A stretch of DNA of 12,045 bases from Aliishimia sp965369035 (GTDB taxonomy: Bacteria > Pseudomonadota > Alphaproteobacteria > Rhodobacterales > Rhodobacteraceae): NCBI GenBank assembly GCA_965369035.1, contig CBDUPF010000103.1, positions 1-12,045 on the forward strand, read 5' to 3'. The notes under the pieces were generated by a model. The model saw nothing but the letters and a program-made list of their open reading frames with translations, made no database searches and was not told where the DNA came from. Shown here one piece after another: positions 7,076 through 12,045 of this stretch. A program made the position numbers and the translations under genes. The first letter of the stretch is position 1. Each line of letters begins with the position of its first letter.

Positions 7076-8869
7076 CTACACCGGAGCGCAGGCCGCGCGC
7101 AACCACGCCCGCGTGTCCTCGCCCACCCGCGGGCCGATCTTCTCCATCACCTCTGCGTGGTAGGCGTTGATCCAGTCGCGCTCCGCAACGCTCAGCATTT
7201 CCGCCACGATCAACCGGCGGTCGATCGGCGCAAAGGTCAGCGTGCGCCAGCACAGCATCTCGCGATGATCGTCGCCGCCTGGCAGGGAGGGGGCTTCCTC
7301 GACCACCAGCAGGTTCTCGATCCGGATACCGAACGCGCCCTCGCGGTAATACCCCGGCTCGTTCGACAGGATCATGCCCGGCTCAAACGGCACGGTCGAG
7401 AGGCGCGAAAGCCGCTGCGGCCCTTCGTGCACGCTCAGATACGCGCCGACACCGTGGCCCAGACCGTGATCGAAATCCTGCCCCGCCATCCAGAGCGGCA
7501 GGCGCCCGATCATCTCGATATCCCGGCCAGCCAGTCCCACGGGCCATCGCAGGCGCGACATGCCGATCATGCCCTGCAGCACGCGGGTGAAACAGACGCG
7601 CGCCTCCTCAGGCGGGGAGCCGATGGCAACGGTGCGGGTGATGTCGGTCGTCCCGTCGAGGTACTGTCCACCTGAATCGAGCACCAGCAGATGCCCGTCC
7701 TCCAGACGGCTGTCGGTCTCCTCGGTCACGCGGTAATGCATGATCGCGCCGTTGGGGCCAGTGCCACTGATCGTCTCGAAGGAGATGTCCTGCAGCGCAT
7801 TGTCCTGCCGGCGGAAGGTCTCCAGCCGGGTCACCACCTGCGTCTCGGTCAGGCTGCGAGGCTTCTGCGCATCGAGCCAGGCCAGAAGCTCCGCCACCGC
7901 CGCGCCGTCGCGCAGATGCGCCTGGGCCGAACCTTCGATCTCCGCCGCGTTCTTGCGTGCCTTCGGCAGCGCGCAGGGGTCCTGGCCCAGCTTGACCTGC
8001 GAGCCAACTGCCTCGGCGACGAGGACCGGCACGCTTTGCTTGTCGACAAGGACCGGACCGTCCAGCCCGGACACATGGTCGAGGAACGTCCCCGGATCGC
8101 GTACCGTCACCTCCGGTCCCAGATGATCGCCCAGTTCGGCCAGTTTGACTGCCGGCACGAATAGATCGACCCGCGCATCGGCGTGGAGGATTGCAAAGCC
8201 CTGCACGATCGGGTTGCGTGGAATGTCCGACCCGCGGATGTTCAGCAGCCAGCAGATCGAATCCGGCAGCGTGATCACCGCGGCGGCGCAGTCCTGCCGG
8301 GCCAGATCTTCGGCCAGCCGCCCGCGCTTGCTGTCGTGGGTTTCGCCGGCGAACTCCATCGGGTGCGCGCGCGCCGGTCCCATCGGCGGACCCGGCCGGT
8401 CGGTCCAGATGCGGTCGACGAGATTGTCGCAGGCAACCAGCGCCACGTCCGAGCCCTCGAGCGCCGCGCGCAATTCCTCCATCTGGCCCGCAGTATGCAG
8501 CCAGGGATCGAAACCCACGCGGCCGCCGTCCGGCAACTGTTCGCGCAGCCAGGGCCCGGGACGGGTATCGGGCCAGGGCACCGGGGTGAAATGGCCAGTG
8601 TCGACCTGCGCCTTCACCTGCGTGCGGTAGCGTCCGTCGACGAACACACCCGCCACGTGCTGCAGCGCGACACAGAACCCGGCCGACCCGGTGAAACCGG
8701 TAAGCCAGGCCAGCCGCTCGTCGCAGGGCGCCACATATTCCCCCTGATGCGCGTCCGCCCGCGGCACGATGAAACCGTCGAGGCCCTCGGCCTCCATCGC
8801 TCCGCGCAATGCGGCCAGCCGCGGCGGTCCCTGTTCGGGTCTTGCCGTGACCTCGAATGTCTGGAACAT
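7076..8869 (-). CDS. Aminopeptidase P family (M24B) Xaa-Pro aminopeptidase, three-domain form
   Basis: The protein has 597 residues and belongs to peptidase family M24B. It should remove an N-terminal residue that precedes proline, using two metal ions in the cytosol; no signal peptide is seen. Two creatinase-like N-terminal domains (about 1-300) precede the catalytic pita-bread fold (about 310-540). All five metal ligands are visible: Asp398 in VLDSGGQ, Asp409 in TTDITRT, His472 in GLGHGVG, Glu504 in SNEPGYY and Glu518 in RIENL. The substrate-site histidines His378 (MHYR) and His481 (VHEGP) are also present. The length and motif spacing fit the longer eukaryote-like XPNPEP1 type rather than the shorter E. 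coli PepP, so I give no symbol. The ATG at 8869 is preceded by AAGGAGGGG, a strong ribosome binding site. Upstream, in the direction of transcription, lies a double-hairpin repeat; downstream is the DUF427 gene. Confidence 0.94.
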   Translation of the reverse strand: MFQTFEVTARPEQGPPRLAALRGAMEAEGLDGFIVPRADAHQGEYVAPCDERLAWLTGFTGSAGFCVALQHVAGVFVDGRYRTQVKAQVDTGHFTPVPWPDTRPGPWLREQLPDGGRVGFDPWLHTAGQMEELRAALEGSDVALVACDNLVDRIWTDRPGPPMGPARAHPMEFAGETHDSKRGRLAEDLARQDCAAAVITLPDSICWLLNIRGSDIPRNPIVQGFAILHADARVDLFVPAVKLAELGDHLGPEVTVRDPGTFLDHVSGLDGPVLVDKQSVPVLVAEAVGSQVKLGQDPCALPKARKNAAEIEGSAQAHLRDGAAVAELLAWLDAQKPRSLTETQVVTRLETFRRQDNALQDISFETISGTGPNGAIMHYRVTEETDSRLEDGHLLVLDSGGQYLDGTTDITRTVAIGSPPEEARVCFTRVLQGMIGMSRLRWPVGLAGRDIEMIGRLPLWMAGQDFDHGLGHGVGAYLSVHEGPQRLSRLSTVPFEPGMILSNEPGYYREGAFGIRIENLLVVEEAPSLPGGDDHREMLCWRTLTFAPIDRRLIVAEMLSVAERDWINAYHAEVMEKIGPRVGEDTRAWLRAACAPV

Positions 8870-8893
8870 CGCCCCTCCTTCTTTGGGTTCGAA

Positions 8894-8936
8894 AATACCT
8901 CGGGGGAGTCCCGAAGGGACGGGGGCAGCGCCCCCC
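8894..8936 (-). repeat. GC-rich double-hairpin intergenic element between cobT and the aminopeptidase gene
   Basis: On the plus strand the block reads AAATACCTCGGGGGAGTCCC and continues through GGGAC and GGGGGCAGCGCCCCC. It contains two adjacent stem-loops: GTCCC/GGGAC (8908-8912 and 8916-8920, loop GAA) and GGGGGC/GCCCCC (8921-8926 and 8930-8935, loop AGC). I recall similar CTCGGGGG...GGGGGCAGCGCCCCC blocks scattered between genes in Rhodobacteraceae genomes, so I take it to be one copy of a dispersed REP-like element. Only this copy is in the window, so the repeat status rests on memory. Confidence 0.55.
8908..8935 (-). terminator. Possible cobT terminator formed by tandem hairpins
   Basis: In the direction of cobT transcription two tight hairpins (6-bp GGGGGC stem, then 5-bp GTCCC stem) begin about 28 bases after the cobT stop. 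About ten bases later comes TATTTTCG rather than a clean T-run. The structure could slow or end transcription, or protect the mRNA 3' end, but it is not a classical intrinsic terminator. Confidence 0.4.
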
Positions 8937-8958
8937 TCCGGCGCCCCCTTCCGGCGCC
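8937..8958. repeat. Short direct repeat TCCGGCGCC
   Basis: TCCGGCGCC occurs at 8937-8945 and again at 8950-8958, 13 bases apart. Each copy contains the palindrome GGCGCC. The pair lies between the hairpin element and the cobT stop codon. It may be part of the same element or a local slippage duplication. Confidence 0.5.
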
Positions 8959-8962
8959 TGCC

Positions 8963-10840
8963 TCAGCTCGCCCGACGGATCCCCATGATGCGCGCCCGCG
9001 CCCGCGGATCCTTGTCGAACAGCGCCGCCAGCTGCTCCGTCATCGCTCCGGCCAGTTGCTCGACGTCGGTAATGGTCACAGCCCGCTCATAATACCGCGT
9101 CACATCGTGACCGATCCCGATGGCCAGCAATTCGACCTGCTTCTTGCGCTCGACCATCGCGATCACGTCGCGCAGGTGCTTCTCCAGGTAGTTCGCCGGG
9201 TTCACCGACAGCGTGGAATCGTCCACCGGCGCACCGTCGGAAATCACCATCAGGATCTTGCGCGCCTCGGGCCGGCCCAACATCCGGCGATGCGCCCATT
9301 CCAGCGCCTCGCCGTCGATGTTTTCCTTCAACAGGCCTTCCTTCATCATCAGGCCCAGGTTGGTGTGCGACCGCCGCCACGGGGCATCGGCGCCCTTGTA
9401 GATGATGTGACGCAGGTCGTTCAGCCGTCCGGGCTGCTGTGGCCGGCCGTCGTTCAGCCAGGCCTCCCGCGCCAGCCCGCCCTTCCAGGCCCGCGTGGTG
9501 AAGCCCAGGATCTCGACCTTCACGTTGCAGCGCTCCAGCGTGCGGGCCAGGACATCCGCGCAGATCGCGGCGATGGAGATCGGACGGCCGCGCATCGACC
9601 CGGAATTGTCGAGCAAGAGCGAAACCACGGTATCGCGGAACTCGGTGTCCTTTTCGATCTTGAAACTCAGCGGCGTCGTCGGGTTCGCCACGACGCGCGC
9701 GAGACGACCGGCATCAAGAATGCCCTCGTCGCGGTCGAACTCCCAACTGCGGTTCTGCTGCGCCTGCAACCGGCGTTGGAGCTTGTTTGCCAGCCGGCCC
9801 ACGGCGCCCTTCAGCGGCTCCAGCTGCTGGTCGAGATAGGCGCGCAGCCGTTCGAGTTCGACGGGTTCGGCCAGTTCCTCGGCGGTGATTTCCTCGTCAT
9901 GCTCGGACGAATAGACCTTGTAATCCGGGTCGGCCTCGGAGGCGGGCTGAGGCGCCGGAGGTTCCAGAGGTGCCTCGCCTTCGGGCAGTTCGGCTTCCTC
10001 TCCCAGCTCCTGGTCGGCCATGTCGTCCATGGAGACCTGCGCCTGGGCCGCATCCTGCTGCTCTTCCTGGCTCTGTTCTGGCGTTCCTTCCGTCTCTTCC
10101 TCGCCCTGATCGTCATCGCCGGTGCTGTCGGGGTCTTCCTGCTCCTCGGTCTGGTCCTGGGCCTCGTCTTCCTGATCCTCGTCGAACTGGTCGGGATCGT
10201 CGCCCAACTGGTCGCCATAGCCGAGATCGGTGATCACCTGCCGGGCAAAGCGTGCAAAATCGGTCTGATCCGCCAGCATGTCACGCACGTCTTCGAGCGT
10301 CCCGCCGGCCTGTTCCTCTATGAAGGGCCGCCAGAGCTCCATGATGTTCTGCGCCGCAGGCGGCAGCTTGCGCCCGGTCGCCAGGTGACGGATCAGGTAG
10401 CCCGCCGCAACCGGCAGCGGGGCCTCGGACGCCTCCCGGCACTGGTCGTAGCCACGGCGCAGGGCGTCGTGGCTGATCTTGGCATCGATATTGCCGGCGG
10501 TGCCGGGCATGTCGCGCGCACCCATCGCCTCGCATCGAGCGGTTTCCATGGCTTCGTAGAGCTCGCGGGCCATGTCGCCGGGCGGGGCATAGCGCGCGTG
10601 GGTCGAGTCGTCGTGATAGCGCCGGTTCAGCGCAAGCGCGTCCGCCGTGCCGCGTGCCAGCAGCACCTCCTCCCGTGTCATGCGGCGCGAGATCTGCGGC
10701 AGGCGCATGGAGTCGCCGGAGAGCCCCGGCGGATCGACGGAATAGGTGACATTCAGCTCCGGGTCATGGGCCATGACCTTCGACGCTTCGGCCAGCGCTT
10801 TCTTGAACGGATCTGCGGGGTTGTCGCTTGGCTTGCTCAT
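8963..10840 (-). CDS. cobT: Cobaltochelatase subunit CobT
   Basis: CobT is a cytosolic subunit of the ATP-dependent CobNST complex, which inserts cobalt into hydrogenobyrinic acid a,c-diamide in the aerobic cobalamin pathway. The protein has 625 residues, near the family's usual length. The N-terminal helical part (1-210) starts MSKPSDNPADPFKKAL. A strongly acidic linker follows (about 213-330, with DEDQEDEAQDQ and DDDQGEEETEG). The C-terminal von Willebrand A domain (about 400-610) has a complete metal-binding MIDAS motif, DNSGS at 411-415, and a second conserved SDGAPVD at 534-540. CobT works with the AAA+ ATPase CobS, as BchD does with BchI in magnesium chelatase. ATG 10840 was chosen because it overlaps the stop of the preceding small gene as ATGA; an upstream in-frame start would add 15 residues of arginine-rich non-family sequence. 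Hairpins follow the stop. Confidence 0.96.
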   Translation of the reverse strand: MSKPSDNPADPFKKALAEASKVMAHDPELNVTYSVDPPGLSGDSMRLPQISRRMTREEVLLARGTADALALNRRYHDDSTHARYAPPGDMARELYEAMETARCEAMGARDMPGTAGNIDAKISHDALRRGYDQCREASEAPLPVAAGYLIRHLATGRKLPPAAQNIMELWRPFIEEQAGGTLEDVRDMLADQTDFARFARQVITDLGYGDQLGDDPDQFDEDQEDEAQDQTEEQEDPDSTGDDDQGEEETEGTPEQSQEEQQDAAQAQVSMDDMADQELGEEAELPEGEAPLEPPAPQPASEADPDYKVYSSEHDEEITAEELAEPVELERLRAYLDQQLEPLKGAVGRLANKLQRRLQAQQNRSWEFDRDEGILDAGRLARVVANPTTPLSFKIEKDTEFRDTVVSLLLDNSGSMRGRPISIAAICADVLARTLERCNVKVEILGFTTRAWKGGLAREAWLNDGRPQQPGRLNDLRHIIYKGADAPWRRSHTNLGLMMKEGLLKENIDGEALEWAHRRMLGRPEARKILMVISDGAPVDDSTLSVNPANYLEKHLRDVIAMVERKKQVELLAIGIGHDVTRYYERAVTITDVEQLAGAMTEQLAALFDKDPRARARIMGIRRAS

Positions 10841-11262
10841 CTCAGGGCCTCGGTTTCGGGATGCGCCGCGGCGAGGCGGTCGCAAGTCTGCGTGAGCCGC
10901 CGGAAGAGGTCCCGGCTTTGTCGGTCGCCGCCATAAATCATGGCGTCGATCATGCTGCGCATCAAGGGGCGTTGCGTGGCAACATAGTCATCGACCCGTG
11001 CCGTTCTGCCCCCGTCGAGCCGGTAGGCCACCGCGCGGAACGCATCCGCACGCTCCTGATCGCCCTCCACCCGGTCGACGAACGCGCTGCGGGCTGCGTA
11101 GTCGTCGAACCCGTACCAGAGGGCTGCACATTGCGCGGCGGGGTAGAGCGCGCCACTGTCCGGTGCCTCCTCCGCAAACGCGCCGGCCGCGATGAACGCC
11201 GCCGGGATTGCCGGTGCCGCCAGAGCCCGCGCGGCCCTAGCCAAGGCTGACGCTGGCCGCAC
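10837..11262 (-). CDS. Small uncharacterised protein with predicted signal peptide, between cobS and cobT
   Basis: I do not recognise a named family. From GTG 11262 the protein has 141 residues. It begins with a likely Sec signal peptide: arginines at 2, 9 and 12, a hydrophobic alanine/isoleucine-rich core, and a probable cut after AGAFA at residue 30. The mature part of about 111 residues is helical in character and has exactly two cysteines, Cys45 (AAQCAALWYGFDDYAA) and Cys127 (LTQTCDRL), which could form a disulfide. No lipobox, further membrane segment or enzyme motif is seen. The start overlaps the end of cobS by 26 bases, and the stop overlaps the cobT ATG by four (ATGA), so it is translationally coupled to both. 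The codon pattern is like that of its neighbours. An open frame extends upstream into cobS, but that part is a shadow of cobS. The coupling argues that it is a real gene; its role, perhaps envelope-related or linked to cobalt/corrinoid supply, is unknown. Confidence 0.8.
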   Translation of the reverse strand: MRPASALARAARALAAPAIPAAFIAAGAFAEEAPDSGALYPAAQCAALWYGFDDYAARSAFVDRVEGDQERADAFRAVAYRLDGGRTARVDDYVATQRPLMRSMIDAMIYGGDRQSRDLFRRLTQTCDRLAAAHPETEALR

Positions 11263-12045
11263 TTTCCGGCAGTTCCTCGTCAAAGAGGCGCTGGTAGAAT
11301 TCGGCCACGGTCTGGCGTTCCAGTTCGTCGCACTTGTTGATGAAGCTGAGACGGAAGGCATAGCCGATGTTGCGGAAAATCTCCGCATTCTGCGCCCAGG
11401 CGATCACCGTCCGCGGGCTCATCACTGTGGACAGATCGCCATTCATGAAGGCGGTCCGGGTCAGGTCCGCCACCGTCACCATCTGCTTGACGATCTTGCG
11501 GCCCTTCTCGGTGTTGTAGTGCGGGGCCTTCGCCAGCACGATCGCGCATTCCGCGTCGATGGAGAGATAGTTGAGCGTGGCGACGAGGCTCCACCGGTCC
11601 ATCTGCGCCTGGTTGATCTGTTGCGTACCGTGATAGAGCCCGGTCGTATCGCCGAGGCCCACGGTGTTCGAGGTCGCAAACAGCCGGAAGTAGGGGTGCG
11701 GCGTGATGATCTCGTTCTGGTCGAGAAGGGTGAGCTTGCCGTCATGCTCCAGCACCCGCTGGATCACGAACATCACGTCGGCGCGGCCCGCATCGTACTC
11801 GTCGAAGACGATCGCGGTCGGGTTGCGCAGCGCCCAGGGCAGGATGCCCTCGTGGAACTCGGTGACCTGCTTGCCGTCCTTGAGCTTGATCGCGTCCTTG
11901 CCGATCAGGTCGATCCGGCTGATGTGGCTGTCGAGGTTGACCCGCACCATCGGCCAGTTCAGGCGCGCCGCGACCTGTTCGATATGGGTCGACTTGCCGG
12001 TGCCGTGATAGCCCTGGATCATCACCCGGCGATTGTGGCTGAAAC
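11237..12045 (-). CDS. cobS: Cobaltochelatase subunit CobS (5' end cut by window)
   Basis: CobS is the AAA+ ATPase of the CobNST cobaltochelatase. It forms a ring with CobT and drives cobalt insertion by CobN during aerobic cobalamin synthesis. About 269 residues are visible; the frame is open to the window edge (FSHNRRVMIQGYHGTGKST), so roughly the first 60 residues of a protein of about 330 are missing. Visible motifs are Walker A GYHGTGKST, Walker B AIVFDEYDAG, and the sensor-like LFATSNTVGLGDTTGLYHGT. The stretches NQAQMDRWS and MNGDLSTVMSPRTVIAWA are strongly conserved in CobS. The GTG at 12025 and ATG at 12022 are internal codons, not starts. The 3' end overlaps the next small gene by 26 bases, showing a cobS-small gene-cobT operon. 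The identification is secure. Confidence 0.96.
   Translation of the reverse strand, partial: FSHNRRVMIQGYHGTGKSTHIEQVAARLNWPMVRVNLDSHISRIDLIGKDAIKLKDGKQVTEFHEGILPWALRNPTAIVFDEYDAGRADVMFVIQRVLEHDGKLTLLDQNEIITPHPYFRLFATSNTVGLGDTTGLYHGTQQINQAQMDRWSLVATLNYLSIDAECAIVLAKAPHYNTEKGRKIVKQMVTVADLTRTAFMNGDLSTVMSPRTVIAWAQNAEIFRNIGYAFRLSFINKCDELERQTVAEFYQRLFDEELPESAASVSLG

Noticed and set aside
4473..7163. An 896-codon open frame on the plus strand overlapping recN, the ClC gene and the DUF427 gene
   Set aside because: It is an out-of-frame shadow of recN and the ClC gene, is very rich in arginine and glycine, and has no recognisable domain.
8183..10936. A 917-codon open frame on the plus strand with a leucine-rich, membrane-like stretch near 10060-10200
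   Set aside because: The hydrophobic stretch is the reverse complement of the Glu/Asp codons in the CobT acidic linker (GAG/GAC read backwards give CTC/GTC). The frame is antisense to cobT and the aminopeptidase gene.
11263..11388. A 5' extension of the small cobS-cobT gene by 42 codons
   Set aside because: It lies wholly inside cobS in another frame, is serine/arginine-rich, and would bury the signal peptide that starts at GTG 11262.
1..12045. CRISPR arrays, tRNA or rRNA genes, insertion sequences, phage or defence genes
   Set aside because: No spaced repeat array, cloverleaf-like sequence, transposase or integrase motif, or terminal inverted repeat was seen, and the gene content is conserved core metabolism.

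Overview
The window is GC-rich chromosomal DNA from an alphaproteobacterium, most likely of the Rhodobacteraceae (Roseobacter/Rhodobacter relatives). The basis is the gene order ftsZ-lpxC-bamD-recN, an FtsZ with a very long acidic linker ending in an IPAFLRRQAN-type tail, a CobS/CobT pair of the aerobic (cobalt-late) cobalamin pathway, and a C- and G-rich intergenic repeat of a kind I recall from that family. I cannot name a genus from sequence alone.

Left half, plus strand (1-6609): the 3' part of ftsZ (cell division) ends at a clear intrinsic terminator. A short regulatory gap leads to lpxC (committed step of lipid A synthesis). Next come bamD (lipoprotein of the outer-membrane beta-barrel assembly machine), recN (SMC-like repair ATPase) and a ClC-family chloride channel/transporter gene. 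The first three join division with envelope building; recN and the ClC gene follow closely on the same strand but have no obvious functional link to them.

Right half, minus strand (6669-12045): reading in the direction of transcription, cobS (cut by the window edge), a small gene for a predicted exported protein, and cobT overlap one another in a tight translationally coupled operon. After cobT comes a GC-rich double-hairpin repeat, then a three-domain aminopeptidase P and a small DUF427 protein. The DUF427 gene converges with the ClC gene.

I see no tRNA, rRNA, CRISPR, insertion sequence, phage or defence module. Most of the window is conserved core genome. The points most worth a second look are: (1) the small uncharacterised signal-peptide protein locked between the two cobaltochelatase AAA+ subunit genes; (2) a ClC protein with the gating glutamate but without the internal proton glutamate or the central tyrosine; (3) the hairpin repeat between cobT and the aminopeptidase gene; (4) two inverted repeats in the ftsZ-lpxC gap. 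I found no convincing new multi-gene system.
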